DNA of 64,000 bases, from the NCBI RefSeq assembly GCF_002243345.2, contig NZ_CP022655.2:4218501-4282500 (forward strand), in the 5' to 3' direction. The position numbers and the translations under genes are program-made. Source of the stretch: Paenibacillus sp. RUD330. GTDB taxonomy: Bacteria > Bacillota > Bacilli > Paenibacillales > Paenibacillaceae. Of the stretch, positions 33,985-43,841 are shown one piece after another. The notes beneath the pieces are model-generated. The model was not told where the DNA came from. It did not search any database and was given only the letters and a program-made list of their open reading frames with translations. The stretch's first letter is position 1, and each line of letters starts with the position of its first letter.

Positions 33985-35661
33985 TCAGGAGCCCTGCGCT
34001 TCCGTCTCCCGGCGTCCGAAGCGGCGGACCAGAGGAAGCAGGATCTTGCGCAGAGGGCCAGGGAAGGAGCTGGCGTCGGCTTCCCTGATGACGCCGAGCG
34101 CGATCAGAAGGAACAGGTAGAAGATGCCCATCACCGCGCCAGTGGCGACTGTGCCTGCAAAAAAGACGAGCTTGGAAGGCAGAATCGAGCCGAGCACGCC
34201 TCGGACGGTCATGTCGGTTCCGTAGCCTGCCGCAGCGGCGATGACGATCGTCAGCAGGTAGGCGGGCCAGCGGCGGCCGAGCACGTTCAGCTCCACCTTG
34301 TCCTGGATCACCCTCATGTTCAGCCAGGTGATGATCATGAAGCAGAGCATGGAAGCGATGATGAAGCCGTAGCCGCCCAGCAGCGGGCCGAGCGCCAGGC
34401 TGCCGACGATCTTGACGGCGTAGCCGATGATGGCGCTGATCATCGCCGGGCGGGGGTTGCCGAGTCCGAACAGGATCGAGTTGCTCGTCATCATCGTGAT
34501 CTGGAAGATCGTGCCGATCGTCAGAGCGGCCACGACGCCGCTGGCGCCGGGATCCGAGAACAGCAGCCCGTTGACGGAATGCGCTCCTACCGTCAGCACC
34601 AGGGCGGCAGGCACGCCGGTGAAGACGACGATCCGCATGACGAGCGAGGCCTGCTTGCGCACTTCATCCAGCCGTCCGACGGAATTGGCGGCCGACAGCA
34701 CCGGTATGATCGACTGGCTGAGCGCGATCGCCAGAATCGGCGGGATGCCGGCGATCGACTGCGCGTTGAAGATGAGATAATCGCGGATGCGGCTCGCCGT
34801 GTCATAAGCGCTGTAATAGCTGTCCGTCCAGCGGATGAAGAAGGTCGAGTCGATCAGATAGATGAACTGAACCGTCATTGCCGTGAAGACGATCGGGACC
34901 GACATGGTGAAGATTTCCTTGTAGATGCTGCGCAGCCGCACCGGAGGCGCAGCCGCTTCGGAAGCTGCCGCGCTCTCGCGTTCCCCCCGGCCGAGCGAGC
35001 GCTCCTCCTCCATGTCGGAGCGCTTCAGCTTGCGGGCGTAGTACAGCATGACGAGGAAGGCGCCGATGCTGCCGAACACGCTGCCGAAGGTCGCGGCGGC
35101 GGAAATCCAGCGGTCCGTCCAGCCGAGATTGAGCACGACAAGCGCAAGTCCGATGCCGACGAGCACGCGCGCGATCTGCTCGACGATCTGGGAAATGCCG
35201 CCTGCGGACATCATCTGCCTGCCCTGGAAGTAGCCGCGCATCATCGCGATGATCGGGAACAGCAGCAGCGCCGGCGCGATCGCCCGGATCGAGGAGGAAG
35301 CTTCCGGCGTGCGGACGAAGCTGGAGGCGTAATAAGGCGCGAATATGTACAGCAGCGTCGACAGCAGGACGCCGGTGACGGCGCCGAACAGCAGCGCGGC
35401 GCGGTAGATCCGCTGGGCTTCTCGCGGCCTTCCGAGCGCGTAGCGTTCCGAAACCATCTTGCTGATGGCGCTCGGAATGCCGGCCGTGGCGATGATGAGC
35501 AGGTATAGATAGACCGTATTGGCGATGCCGAAATACCCGTTGCCGGGTCCGGAGAACATATAATCCAGCGGAACCCGCTGGAACAGTCCCAGCACCCGAG
35601 CGATGAGCGCGGCCGCCGCCAGAATCAGAGTGCCCCGGATGAGGGAGTCTTTTTTGACCAT
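33985..35661 (-). CDS. Polysaccharide/lipid II flippase (YtgP/SpoVB family)
   Basis: 558-residue MOP-superfamily membrane protein with about 14 helices, matching YtgP/SpoVB of Bacilli (about 520-545). The N-terminal LIRGTLILAAAALIARVLGLFQRVPL and the NTVYLYLLIIATAGIPSAISKMVSER motif are characteristic. A polar loop of about 40 residues (ERESAAASEAAAPPVRL) splits the two halves. YtgP acts as a MurJ-type lipid II flippase and SpoVB in spore cortex synthesis; the sequence alone does not decide between them. It precedes the thioredoxin-like gene by 93 bases. Confidence 0.88.
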   Translation of the reverse strand: MVKKDSLIRGTLILAAAALIARVLGLFQRVPLDYMFSGPGNGYFGIANTVYLYLLIIATAGIPSAISKMVSERYALGRPREAQRIYRAALLFGAVTGVLLSTLLYIFAPYYASSFVRTPEASSSIRAIAPALLLFPIIAMMRGYFQGRQMMSAGGISQIVEQIARVLVGIGLALVVLNLGWTDRWISAAATFGSVFGSIGAFLVMLYYARKLKRSDMEEERSLGRGERESAAASEAAAPPVRLRSIYKEIFTMSVPIVFTAMTVQFIYLIDSTFFIRWTDSYYSAYDTASRIRDYLIFNAQSIAGIPPILAIALSQSIIPVLSAANSVGRLDEVRKQASLVMRIVVFTGVPAALVLTVGAHSVNGLLFSDPGASGVVAALTIGTIFQITMMTSNSILFGLGNPRPAMISAIIGYAVKIVGSLALGPLLGGYGFIIASMLCFMIITWLNMRVIQDKVELNVLGRRWPAYLLTIVIAAAAGYGTDMTVRGVLGSILPSKLVFFAGTVATGAVMGIFYLFLLIALGVIREADASSFPGPLRKILLPLVRRFGRRETEAQGS

Positions 35662-35776
35662 GTTGTCGGGTTCCTTCTTCCTTAACGAATAATACGAATG
35701 ACCCTGCTAGTGTACCACAAAACGGTCCCTCCCCACACCCGTCCATCCCGGATCGCGCCTGCGCGGCCGCGGCGAC

Positions 35777-35805
35777 AAAAAATCCCGCAGAGAAATCTGC
35801 GGGAT
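35777..35805 (-). terminator. Terminator of the thuA gene
   Basis: On the minus strand ATCCCGCAGA pairs with TCTGCGGGAT across a 4-base loop, followed by TTTTTG. It starts 40 bases past the ThuA stop codon and also insulates the flippase promoter. Confidence 0.88.
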
Positions 35806-35844
35806 CGGAGGGCTTTGCCGCAGCGGGCTTGCGCGCGGCCGGAA

Positions 35845-36576
35845 TTAGACGTTTTTAGGCGAGATCGGCTCCAGAGAAGGCACGCTCTGGCCGCGGACCG
35901 GAACAGCCGCGCCGGACGGAGCCGCCCATTTGACGGAGTTGGAGATGACCTTCAGCACGTTGGCATCGTAGTAGGTCGGATGCGTCTCGTGGCCAGGACG
36001 GAAGTAGAAGATCTTGCCTTGGCCGCGGTGGAACGTGCAGCCGCTGCGGAAGACGTTGCCGCCTTCGAACCAGCTCACGAACACAAGCTCGTCCGGAGCC
36101 GGGATATCGAAGTGCTCGCCGTACATTTCTTCCTGCTCCAGCGCGAATTGCTCCGGCAGGCCGGCAGTGATCGGATGCGCGGGATCGACGACCCAGATGC
36201 GCTCGCGCTCGCCGGCTTCGCGCCATTTCAAGTCGCAGCCCGTGCCCATGAGCTTCTTGAAGATTTTGGAGAAGTGGCCGGAGTGGAGCACGATGAGGCC
36301 CATGCCTTCCATGACCCGCTTGTGCACGCGCTCTACGATGGCGTCCTCGACGCGGTCATGCGCCATATGGCCCCACCAGATCAGGACGTCGGTGTTGTTC
36401 AGGACGTCCTCGCTCAGGCCGTGCTCCGCTTCCTCGAGCGTTGCCGTCTTGATGTCGAGGCCAGAGTCTGCAAGCCCTTTGGCCAGCGCGTTGTGGATTC
36501 CGTCCGGATAGACGTTGCGGACTTCCTCATGTTCTTTCTCGTGGACGAATTCGTTCCAGATCGTCAGTTTGATCAT
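35845..36576 (-). CDS. ThuA-domain protein
   Basis: 243-residue ThuA-like protein (class I glutamine amidotransferase-like fold). [43 protein letters not shown] and [15 protein letters not shown] are family signatures. ThuA of rhizobia helps oxidise trehalose and related disaccharides; in Firmicutes the exact reaction is not settled. No signal peptide is present. ATG at 36576 follows AAAGGAG. It stands between its own terminator and the DUF456/HAD pair, 41 bases after DUF456, so it may be the last gene of that transcript. Confidence 0.88.
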   Translation of the reverse strand: MIKLTIWNEFVHEKEHEEVRNVYPDGIHNALAKGLADSGLDIKTATLEEAEHGLSEDVLNNTDVLIWWGHMAHDRVEDAIVERVHKRVMEGMGLIVLHSGHFSKIFKKLMGTGCDLKWREAGERERIWVVDPAHPITAGLPEQFALEQEEMYGEHFDIPAPDELVFVSWFEGGNVFRSGCTFHRGQGKIFYFRPGHETHPTYYDANVLKVISNSVKWAAPSGAAVPVRGQSVPSLEPISPKNV

Positions 36577-36617
36577 TGGCGATGGGCTCCTTTAAGTAGG
36601 TAGTGGGAAAATGGACA

Positions 36618-37133
36618 TCAGAATGCGAGCCAGAGGATGAACAGGATGATCATGGCGAGCTGCAGGACGATCTTCACTGCCGTGCTCGACAGCAGGCCGA
36701 CGACGGCGCCGATGCCGGACATGAAGGTGCGCTTCAGGATCGGTCCCGATACGGGCTCCTTGTCCATGGCGATCTTGTACAGCTCCCCGATCATCGCTCC
36801 AGCCAGCGGGCCGATGATGAGGCCGAACGCCGGAATGACGAACGGCCCGACGATCAGTCCGATCGTGCTGCCGACGACGGACGCGCGGGAGCCGCCGAAC
36901 TTCTTGACGCCCCAGGCGCTCACGGCGTAATCGGCGATGAACAGGACGACGACGATGAGCGTCTGGATCGTCCAGAACATCCAGCCGAACGGCGAGAAGC
37001 TGATGAAGAGGCCGTAGACGAAAAAGGCCGCGTAGATGGCGAGCGCTCCCGGAAGGATCGGATAGACCGTTCCGGCCATGCCGACAAGGAACAGGATGAC
37101 GACGAGAATCCATCCGATGATCGCGAGCGTCAT
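36618..37133 (-). CDS. DUF456 membrane protein
   Basis: 171-residue membrane protein with about five or six helices and the glycine-rich DUF456 pattern (FLVGMAGTVYPILPGALAIY; GSTIGLIVGPFVIPAFGLIIGPLAGAMIGEL). The repeated GxxxG segments suggest tight helix packing. Function is unknown. Its start is 7 bases after the HAD phosphatase stop, and its Shine-Dalgarno (GGGTGA) overlaps that stop codon, so the two are coupled. Confidence 0.85.
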   Translation of the reverse strand: MTLAIIGWILVVILFLVGMAGTVYPILPGALAIYAAFFVYGLFISFSPFGWMFWTIQTLIVVVLFIADYAVSAWGVKKFGGSRASVVGSTIGLIVGPFVIPAFGLIIGPLAGAMIGELYKIAMDKEPVSGPILKRTFMSGIGAVVGLLSSTAVKIVLQLAMIILFILWLAF

Positions 37134-37140
37134 CGCCGGC

Positions 37141-37893
37141 TCACCCTCTCAGCAGCATGTCTCGGATGACATGCGCGACTCCATGCTCGTTGTTGCTCAG
37201 CGTAACGGCGTCCGCCGCTTCCTTGACGGCCGCTTGGGCATTGCCCATGGCGACGCCGAGCCCGGCTTGGCGGATCGCCTCGATATCGTTGAGGCTGTCT
37301 CCGACAGCGACGGCCTGGGACATCTCGATGCCGAGCACGCCGCACAGCTCGCGGATGGCGGTCGCCTTGTTCACTCCGGCGGGATTGAGCTCGAGATTCC
37401 ACGGAGACGAGTTGGTGATCTCCATCGAGCCCCAGCTCTCGACCTCGCGGCGGATCTCCTCGCGGATGGAGTCGTTCTCGGTATGATAGCCGAATTTGAG
37501 CCAGTGGAAATTATCGTAGCCGTCCGCCGGCTCGATCCACTTTTCCTTGTTGAAGACGCCCTCGACGGAGTATCCCCAGAACCAGGGCTCCGCATGCTGG
37601 ACGGCAAGCCTGTGCAGACGCTTGATCTCCGAGGCGTTCATGAGCGTCCTCCGGTAGAGCACATGCGGCTTGCTCCAGATCTCGCTTCCGTTGACCGTGA
37701 TCATCGGGGTGTCCAGCCCGAGCTGCTCCGCGAACGGCAAAGCTCCCTGGAAGCCCCTTCCGGTCGAGAAGCAAACGGTTATTCCCGCCTCCATCGCCCG
37801 GCGGATCCACTCCGCGTTCTCTTCGCTTATCGTCTGCTCGTCCGTCAGCAGCGTCCCGTCCATATCGAGGGCAAGCAGTTTGTAATCTCTCAT
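37141..37893 (-). CDS. Cof-type HAD-superfamily phosphatase
   Basis: 250-residue Cof/YidA-like HAD phosphatase. Motif I DMDGTLLT (nucleophile D10, acid/base D12), motif II STGRG, motif III Lys in NKATAIREL and motif IV VGDSLNDIEAI are all present, with a C2B cap inserted between motifs II and III. Such enzymes hydrolyse sugar phosphates, FMN or pyridoxal phosphate; substrate cannot be assigned. ATG at 37893 follows GGGAGG. It is the first gene of a small operon with DUF456. Confidence 0.9.
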   Translation of the reverse strand: MRDYKLLALDMDGTLLTDEQTISEENAEWIRRAMEAGITVCFSTGRGFQGALPFAEQLGLDTPMITVNGSEIWSKPHVLYRRTLMNASEIKRLHRLAVQHAEPWFWGYSVEGVFNKEKWIEPADGYDNFHWLKFGYHTENDSIREEIRREVESWGSMEITNSSPWNLELNPAGVNKATAIRELCGVLGIEMSQAVAVGDSLNDIEAIRQAGLGVAMGNAQAAVKEAADAVTLSNNEHGVAHVIRDMLLRG

Positions 37894-38071
37894 ATGTTCC
37901 TCCCTGCCAGATGGTGTTGCTTGATATTTTACCATATCGGACAAGGATTCCAAATGCGATTCAGCCGGCTGGATTCATTATACGCCGAGGCGCTGCGGCC
38001 GCGCGCCTGCCTATTTTGGCGCATCTGCATGGTATTTTGGCTACGGAGCCGCTCTTTTCGTCTGCGTAAAT

Positions 38072-38117
38072 AAAAAACATCGACGGCAGGCCGGCATCCG
38101 GCCGTCTGCCATCGATG
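38072..38117 (-). terminator. Terminator of the mnt operon
   Basis: A long, slightly imperfect stem (CATCGA-CGGCAG...CTGCC-TCGATG) with an inner CCGG/CCGG helix; on the minus strand it is followed by six T residues. It lies 31 bases past the last permease stop. Confidence 0.85.
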
Positions 38118-38147
38118 GGAGAAAGAGCCGCAAAAGAAGAGAGCCGC

Positions 38148-39032
38148 TCAGGCGGCTCCCTCCAGGCTTCTCCGTCTCCGCCGCAGCCGTCCCGCCATGA
38201 GGCCATGCTTCGGCGAGAGGACGAAGGCGGCCGCGAACAATGCCGCGGCGGCCGCCACGATGCAGCCGGCGATGGAAGCGTCCAGCCATACCGCGAGCAG
38301 GAAGCCCAGGAACGTGGAGAGCACGCCGCACGCCGCGCTGATCGCGATCATCCTGCCGAGGCGGTCGGTGAGCAGATAGGCGGTGGACGGCGGAATGACG
38401 AGCAGTCCGACGACGAGAATCGCGCCTACGCTTTCAAAGGAGCTCACCGTCGTGATCGATACGAGGCCCATCAGCAAGTAATGGAAGAGGGCGGCCGGAA
38501 TGCCTAGCGCCGCCGCCAGCAGCGGGTCGAACGCGCACAGCTTGAACTGCTTGTAGAACAGTCCGATGACGGCGAGGATCAGCGTCAGCGCTCCCCCGAG
38601 CAGCCATACGGAGCGCGGCCCGATGCCGACCCCGCCGATCTCGAGCGTATTCCATGCCGCATAAGCGATCTCCCCGTAGAGGACGCAGTCCAGGTCGAGG
38701 TCGACCTGTCTGGCGTTCAGGCTGATGAGCACGACTCCGATCGCGAACAGCGAGGTGAAGATGACGCCGATCGAGGCATCGCTCTGGATCCCGCGCTGGT
38801 TGAACCATTGGATGAGAAAGACGCAGAGCAGCCCCATGAAGGCGGCGGCGATGAGCATCAGGATCGAATCCCGCGATCCGCTGAACATATAAGCGATGAC
38901 GATTCCCGGCAAGACCGAGTGGCTGATGGCATCTCCGATCAGAGCCATGCGGCGCAGGATGAGGAAGCAGCCGAGCACGGCGCAGCTCACGGCGGCCAGA
39001 GAGCCGGTCAGCAGAATCCAGAAGTCCATCAT
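38148..39032 (-). CDS. mntD: Manganese/zinc-type ABC transporter permease (MntD-like)
   Basis: 294-residue ABC-3 family permease with eight or so helices. RMALIGDAISHSVLPGIVIA near residue 28 is the family's cytoplasmic motif, and FESVGAILVVGLLVIPPSTAYLLTDRL is near the C-terminus. A short Arg-rich tail follows. Fourth gene of a binding protein-ATPase-permease-permease operon of the Mn/Zn/Fe cluster-9 type. ATG at 39032 follows AAAGGAGG and lies one base past the mntC stop. Manganese is preferred because of the MntR-like box upstream of the operon. Confidence 0.85.
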   Translation of the reverse strand: MMDFWILLTGSLAAVSCAVLGCFLILRRMALIGDAISHSVLPGIVIAYMFSGSRDSILMLIAAAFMGLLCVFLIQWFNQRGIQSDASIGVIFTSLFAIGVVLISLNARQVDLDLDCVLYGEIAYAAWNTLEIGGVGIGPRSVWLLGGALTLILAVIGLFYKQFKLCAFDPLLAAALGIPAALFHYLLMGLVSITTVSSFESVGAILVVGLLVIPPSTAYLLTDRLGRMIAISAACGVLSTFLGFLLAVWLDASIAGCIVAAAAALFAAAFVLSPKHGLMAGRLRRRRRSLEGAA

Positions 39033-39033
39033 G

Positions 39034-39972
39034 TCAGCCGGCCTCCTTTGCCTTGCTTGCGGATGCTGCCGGCTCCAGGCTGCGCCGCATGCCCCTCCGG
39101 GTCAGCGCGACGACAACGAGCCCCTTGCGGCTGCCGAAGGCGACGGACAAGAGAAAGATCGCCGCTGCCGCCAGCACGCTGACCGGGCCGGTCGGGAGCT
39201 GACTCACTTGCGAGCTGATCCAGGCTCCAAGCAAGCCGCTGACAGCCCCGAACAGCCCTGACAGGAGGATCATCCTGCCGAGCCGCTCCGTCCAAAAGCG
39301 GGCCGATACGGCCGGAGTGATGAGCAGGGCGGCGACGAGCACGACGCCGACGGCCTGGATGCCGGCGACGACGGCCACGACGACGAGCGCCTGCATCATA
39401 AAATCGAGCAGCCCCGTCGGGAATCCCGCTCCCTTGGCGAAGGCGGGATCAAACGAAAGCAGCTTGAACTCCTTGAAGAGCAGCGTGCATACGGCAGCCA
39501 GCAGCAGGCAGACTCCGGCCATCAGCCGCACGTCGCTGCCCACCATGGAAGCCGCCTGGCCGAACAGGAACTTGTCGAGGCCGCTCTGGCTCCCGTCTCC
39601 GCTGTGCTGGATCATCGTCAGCAGCACGATGCCGATACCGAAAAACGAGGAGAGCACGATGCCCATCGCCGCATCCGCCTTGATGCGCGAGCGCGAGGTG
39701 ATGAGCCGGATCGCCAGCGTGCCGGCGATGCCGGCAACCACGGCGCCGAGCATGAATACCGGCAGCGACTTGACCCCCGTGAGCAGGAAAGCGACGCAGA
39801 TGCCGGGAAGCGCCGTATGGGCGATCGTATCGCCCATCAGGCTCTGCCGGCGCAAGTAGGCGAAGCAGCCGATCATGCCGCTGCTCAGGCCGAGCAGCAT
39901 GCAGCCGAGCGCGATCCAGCGCAGGTTGGGGTCGGAGGCCAGCGCCTCGATGGAAGCCCATAACCCGGTCAT
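39034..39972 (-). CDS. mntC: Manganese/zinc-type ABC transporter permease (MntC-like)
   Basis: 312-residue ABC-3 permease, paralogue of the next gene. [26 protein letters not shown] and [27 protein letters not shown] are the matching motifs. Its start overlaps the mntB stop by ATGA. With MntD it would form a heterodimeric membrane channel, as in B. subtilis MntABCD. Confidence 0.85.
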   Translation of the reverse strand: MTGLWASIEALASDPNLRWIALGCMLLGLSSGMIGCFAYLRRQSLMGDTIAHTALPGICVAFLLTGVKSLPVFMLGAVVAGIAGTLAIRLITSRSRIKADAAMGIVLSSFFGIGIVLLTMIQHSGDGSQSGLDKFLFGQAASMVGSDVRLMAGVCLLLAAVCTLLFKEFKLLSFDPAFAKGAGFPTGLLDFMMQALVVVAVVAGIQAVGVVLVAALLITPAVSARFWTERLGRMILLSGLFGAVSGLLGAWISSQVSQLPTGPVSVLAAAAIFLLSVAFGSRKGLVVVALTRRGMRRSLEPAASASKAKEAG

Positions 39973-40841
39973 GGCCGCCCGCCTCCCTGGAACGTATGGA
40001 CGGCATCCTGCCGGGGAGCCGGATCATCCTGCCTCCCGCTGGCGGCGGCAGCGGCGCCTGCCCCGGCAAATCCGATCCGTCCACCGTACGTGCGGTGGAG
40101 GTTCTCCTCCGTGAATGCCTTGGCGGTAGGGCCGAAAGCCTGGACCGTTACATTCAGGAGCAGCACGGAATCGAAATACTCCGGAACGGTCGCCAGATCA
40201 TGGTGGACGACGATGACCGTCTTTCCGTCCGCGCGCAGCTTGCGGAGCAGCTCGACGATCGCTTTCTCCGTCGCCGCGTCGACGCCGGCGAACGGCTCAT
40301 CCATGAAGTAGAGATCCGCATCCTGCGCCAGCGCCCTCGCCAGGAACACCCGCTGCTGCTGGCCGCCGGACAGCTCGCTGATCTGGCGCTCGGCGAATGC
40401 CTCCATCCCGACCCCCCTCAGGCACTCCAGAGCGACGGCACGCTCCTTGCGGCCGGGACGGCGGAACCAGCCCAGCCGCCCGTACCGTCCCATCATGACG
40501 ACATCGAGCGCATGCGTCGGAAAGTCCCAATCGACCGACTCGCGCTGCGGCACATATCCGATCCGCTTGCGGGCGGCATCGATGGTCTCGCCGAATGCCT
40601 TCGCTTCTCCTCCAAGCGTCGGCGTAAGGCCGAGAATGCTCTTGATCAGCGTCGACTTGCCGGCTCCGTTCGGTCCGACGATGGCGACAAGCTCCCCTTC
40701 CGGAACCGCGAACGTAACTTCCCGCAGCACGGAACGGTTCCGGTAAGCCGTGCTCAGCCCTGCCACTTCGAGGACGATGCGCTTCGGCTTTCCCGCGTCT
40801 TGAATGTCCCTATCGGCTGCGGCCTCTTCGTATGCGTTCAT
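39969..40841 (-). CDS. mntB: Manganese/zinc-type ABC transporter ATP-binding protein (MntB-like)
   Basis: 290-residue ABC ATPase: Walker A GPNGAGKS (about 57-64), the cluster-9 hallmark [13 protein letters not shown] at the Q-loop, signature LSGGQQQRV and Walker B LYFMDEPF, then H-loop VHHDL. The C-terminal 35 residues are Gly/Ala/Pro-rich and probably disordered. It overlaps mntA upstream and mntC downstream by ATGA at both ends, so the operon is tightly coupled. Confidence 0.88.
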   Translation of the reverse strand: MNAYEEAAADRDIQDAGKPKRIVLEVAGLSTAYRNRSVLREVTFAVPEGELVAIVGPNGAGKSTLIKSILGLTPTLGGEAKAFGETIDAARKRIGYVPQRESVDWDFPTHALDVVMMGRYGRLGWFRRPGRKERAVALECLRGVGMEAFAERQISELSGGQQQRVFLARALAQDADLYFMDEPFAGVDAATEKAIVELLRKLRADGKTVIVVHHDLATVPEYFDSVLLLNVTVQAFGPTAKAFTEENLHRTYGGRIGFAGAGAAAAASGRQDDPAPRQDAVHTFQGGGRP

Positions 40842-41806
40842 AATCCGCTCTCTCCCTTCAAAGCCTCTGCGACGGTGTCGACATTGTGGCGGAACATGCC
40901 GATATACGTTCCTTCCGGAGTTCCCTTTTCTCCGAGCGCATCGGAGAACAGCTCGCCGCCGATGACGACCTTATGGCCCATCCGGCCGGCCCCTTCCATG
41001 ACCGATTCGATCGACTTCCGAGGAATGCTCGATTCGACGAAGACGGCGGGAATGCCGTTGGCCACCAGATAGTCCCGCAGCTCGGCGACATCCTTCGAGC
41101 CAAACTCCGATGCCGTGCTCATTCCCTGCAGCCCCTTCACCTCCAGCCCGTAGGCCCGTCCGAAATAGCCGAAGGCGTCATGGGCGGTCACGAGCACCCG
41201 CTGCCGCTCCGGAATGGAAGCGAGCTTGTCGGAAGCATACTGATGGAGGCTCCGCAGCTCCGCCAGATAAGCGTCGGCCCGCTCCCGATAAGCCTGGGCG
41301 TGCTCCGGATCCTTCGCCGCAAACGTATCCCGGATCTTCTCCACCGCATGCATCCACAGCTCCGCATCGAACCAGACATGAGGATCCGGGCTGCCGGGCT
41401 GGGTCTCCATCACCTTCCCCTGCGGGATTCCGTCCGTAACAGCGACAACCGTCCGGGAGCGGCCGAGCTTATGCAGCACCTCGGTCATCTTTCCTTCGAG
41501 ATGCAGACCTCCGTACAGGACGATGTCCGCCTTGTCGAGCTTGACCATATCCCCATGCGAAGCCTTGTACAGATGGGGGTCTACGCCCGGTCCCATCAGC
41601 GCCGCCACGCGCACCCGGTCACCGCCTACCGCCTCGGCAGCGTCCGCGATCATTCCCGTCGTCGCCGTCACGGCCAGCTCGCCCCCGCTCTTCCCGGCTC
41701 CGGCATCGCCGGCGCCCGAACAGGCCTGGGCAACCATGAGCACGGACAGAAGCAAGCCTGTCAGAGCCAGCCTCTCCACTCTCCTTCTCCATCTTCCTGC
41801 CTTCAA
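40838..41806 (-). CDS. mntA: Manganese/zinc-type ABC transporter binding lipoprotein (MntA-like)
   Basis: 322-residue cluster-9 metal-binding lipoprotein. TTG at 41806 is preferred: GGGGGAG is 6 bases upstream and it gives a basic n-region, hydrophobic core and lipobox (MVAQACS, Cys near 28). A downstream in-frame GTG (VERLAL) is an alternative. Metal ligands of the family are visible as His in [10 protein letters not shown], His in [13 protein letters not shown], a His/Glu region in [13 protein letters not shown] and Glu/Asp near the C-terminus. Lack of a long His-rich loop argues against a ZnuA-type zinc protein. First gene of the operon. Confidence 0.85.
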   Translation of the reverse strand: MKAGRWRRRVERLALTGLLLSVLMVAQACSGAGDAGAGKSGGELAVTATTGMIADAAEAVGGDRVRVAALMGPGVDPHLYKASHGDMVKLDKADIVLYGGLHLEGKMTEVLHKLGRSRTVVAVTDGIPQGKVMETQPGSPDPHVWFDAELWMHAVEKIRDTFAAKDPEHAQAYRERADAYLAELRSLHQYASDKLASIPERQRVLVTAHDAFGYFGRAYGLEVKGLQGMSTASEFGSKDVAELRDYLVANGIPAVFVESSIPRKSIESVMEGAGRMGHKVVIGGELFSDALGEKGTPEGTYIGMFRHNVDTVAEALKGESGL

Positions 41807-41881
41807 ATCCCTCTCCCCCTCGACCGCGCCATGATGCCTCCGTGGACATCCCTTCAGTTGGCCATAAGACTTATTTTTTAT

Positions 41882-41912
41882 AGTATACAATAAAGTTTCC
41901 ATAGTGCAACAT
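41882..41912 (-). promoter_or_regulatory. mnt promoter with MntR-like box
   Basis: Minus strand TTGCAC (41904-41909), 16-base spacer, TATACT (41882-41887). The sequence TTGCACTATGGAAACTTTAT across the -35 and spacer resembles the Bacillus MntR site (TTTGCATNAGGGAAACT). MntR with bound Mn2+ would occlude RNA polymerase here, giving manganese repression. Confidence 0.65.
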
Positions 41913-41945
41913 ATTTTTATTCTGCCAACAGATATTCCGAAAAAC

Positions 41946-41972
41946 AAAAAAAAGCACTCCTAAGGAGTGCTT
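41946..41972 (-). terminator. Terminator of the transglutaminase gene
   Basis: AAGCACTCC-TAA-GGAGTGCTT is a 9-bp perfect stem with 3-base loop; on the minus strand eight T residues follow. It ends 33 bases before the mnt -35. Confidence 0.92.
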
Positions 41973-42038
41973 GGATCCGAAAAACCCTTATCTATCAAGT
42001 CATTATCCGAATGCAAAAATGTTTACTTCCAAACCAAT

Positions 42039-43220
42039 TCAGATCTTTCTGACATGGGTTTTGTCAAAATCCGCCGAATCGAACCAATCGCCGGTCGAAG
42101 CCCAGGTCGCATCAAGCGGAATCCATTTGCCGCCTTCGTCCATCAGCTTGACCTCATTCCAGGCATGGCTGCCGAACCCTCCGCGGCCGTCGGCTCCAAG
42201 CCCCGTCACGACCCGGACCTCCAGTCCGGCCGAGCGCGCCATGACCGCGTACAGGCGAGCCGTATCGATGCATACGCCCTTGCGGGACTTGAACGTTTCC
42301 TCCGGCGTCTGCTCTTTCCATATGCCTTTGGACGTGTAATTGTCCGCTTTGTCCCAATCGTAGGCGATCCGCTTGCCGAGCCATTCGTAGAGAAGCTCCG
42401 CCTTGTCCCGGTCACTGCCTGCGCCGGCTGCGACCTTCCTGGCGGCGTCTCCGATATCGGCCGGGATGTTGGAGTCGATGATCTCGTATCTCCGCTGCAG
42501 CACCTGCTGGAACTCGCTGCCGACCGCTTCCGTAATGACCGGACCGCTGCCTGCGAGCAGACCTCCGGCAACCGGCTGCAGCAGCTTGTCCGCCGCCTGG
42601 CGGTAGACCGGAGAGCTCTCGATGTTGCCGGCCAGCGGAGCGGTTGGAAATACCGATACATAGAGAAACAGGAGAGCGAGCAGCACGAGCGAGCGGCCGA
42701 CCCCGTGCAGGCCGCCGATGACGGCTCCCGCAGCGCGGTTGGTCGAACGGGCTCTGCGGGCATCTTCGGCGCCCTCCTCTGCTTCGCGGGCAGGATAAGC
42801 CGCGGCTCCGAACGCTCTCCACGCAAGAGGAGTCAAGGTCGACAGCAGCAGGCGCAGCAGCGCATAGCCGATCAGGAACAAGACGCCGAAGCGAAGCAGA
42901 GGCAGGTCCCGCACGCTCGTAAGGAACGTATACCAGGCCTGCTCCAGGCCGGCCATCTCTTTCTGAGGGAGGTGGACATGGGCCTGAAGCCAGCGGCTGG
43001 CGGGGGAGGAGAGCAGCTGCGCCAGCTTGGCCGCGCCGGCCAGAGCCGCAACCAGCAGCACTCCTTCCCAGATGAAATGGAACAGCCGCTGCGAGGAATT
43101 CCGCGCTCCTCGTCCGAAGCCTTGAAGCAGGGAAACGGCGATGACAAGCAGCACGGCAAGCGATACCGGCTCCAGATGCAGGAGCGGCTGGAGACTGTTC
43201 TGAATGATGGCCATAGACAT
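42039..43220 (-). CDS. Membrane protein with extracytoplasmic transglutaminase-like domain
   Basis: 393-residue protein. The N-terminal 200 residues hold four to six membrane helices with a CvpA-like arrangement (FGVLFLIGYALLRLLLSTL; AGAVIGGLHGVGRSLVLLALLF). The C-terminal half is a transglutaminase/cysteine-protease fold with Cys317 (RKGVCIDTARLYAVM), His352 (GSHAWNEV) and Asp370 (PLDATW), a complete catalytic triad. Such domains hydrolyse or crosslink peptides; an envelope substrate is likely. ATG at 43220 follows AAGGGGG by 7 bases. It is followed by its own terminator. Confidence 0.82.
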   Translation of the reverse strand: MSMAIIQNSLQPLLHLEPVSLAVLLVIAVSLLQGFGRGARNSSQRLFHFIWEGVLLVAALAGAAKLAQLLSSPASRWLQAHVHLPQKEMAGLEQAWYTFLTSVRDLPLLRFGVLFLIGYALLRLLLSTLTPLAWRAFGAAAYPAREAEEGAEDARRARSTNRAAGAVIGGLHGVGRSLVLLALLFLYVSVFPTAPLAGNIESSPVYRQAADKLLQPVAGGLLAGSGPVITEAVGSEFQQVLQRRYEIIDSNIPADIGDAARKVAAGAGSDRDKAELLYEWLGKRIAYDWDKADNYTSKGIWKEQTPEETFKSRKGVCIDTARLYAVMARSAGLEVRVVTGLGADGRGGFGSHAWNEVKLMDEGGKWIPLDATWASTGDWFDSADFDKTHVRKI

Positions 43221-43316
43221 GTGCACGCCCCCTTCCCTATTGTCCTTTTACGGCGAAGTCCCATGTTTCCCTGCGGCAAGAGCGTCCGCCCTCTCCGCCC
43301 TTCGCCGTCCCGACGG

Positions 43317-43742
43317 CTACTTTCCCCGGGCGCCTTCGATCAGCGCTCTGATCGTGCCGTCGATGCTCCATGTTCCGAGCGGAGCCCCCTTGAACGAGAC
43401 ATTCACCCTATCCTCGCCCATTTTTCCTTTGAGCTCCAGATTGTCGGTCTTGACCGTGTAGGTGCCGTCTCCGTTGTCCATGTACTGGGCGCTGCCCGCC
43501 TCCCCGGCCATGGCGGTCACCGCCTGATCGCGGACCTTGCCTCCGAGACCCTTCAGATCCTGCAGGTTGTAGCCGCTGTACAGCACGAGGCCGATGACGA
43601 TGACCGCCGCAAGCGCCCATTTCGCCACGGTCCGCACGATGCCGATGACCAGCAGCAGGATGACGAGTCCTACCGCAAGCACAAGCCAGTTCTCCTTGAA
43701 AAAAGTGCTCCATGTCTCATAACCGTAACCCAAGCTGTCCAT
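43317..43742 (-). CDS. Small membrane-anchored protein, unknown function
   Basis: 141-residue protein with two closely spaced N-terminal helices (WLVLAVGLVILLLVIGIV; WALAAVIVIGLVLYSGYNL) and a C-terminal beta-rich domain (YMDNGDGTYTVKTDNLELKG; DRVNVSFKGAPLGTWSIDG). ATG at 43742 has AGGGGGC 10 bases upstream; a second choice is ATG at 43769. A longer frame would start inside the promoter. It lies 96 bases before the transglutaminase gene on the same strand, so they may be co-transcribed. Family not recognised. Confidence 0.65.
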   Translation of the reverse strand: MDSLGYGYETWSTFFKENWLVLAVGLVILLLVIGIVRTVAKWALAAVIVIGLVLYSGYNLQDLKGLGGKVRDQAVTAMAGEAGSAQYMDNGDGTYTVKTDNLELKGKMGEDRVNVSFKGAPLGTWSIDGTIRALIEGARGK

Positions 43743-43812
43743 GACGCGCCATGCCCCCTGTCGCATATCCGCGTTCCCCGGGCCGGCATCCGGCCCCGCG
43801 GTCAATAGTCCC

Positions 43813-43841
43813 ATTATAACCGACGCTGCCGGGAGCGTAAA
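43813..43841 (-). promoter_or_regulatory. Promoter of the small membrane protein gene
   Basis: Minus strand TTTACG (43836-43841), 17-base spacer, TATAAT (43813-43818). It sets an upper limit for the translation start of the downstream gene. Confidence 0.6.

Noticed and set aside
33793-35508. 571-residue plus-strand open frame
   Set aside because: Antisense to the thioredoxin-like and flippase genes, with repetitive charged composition.
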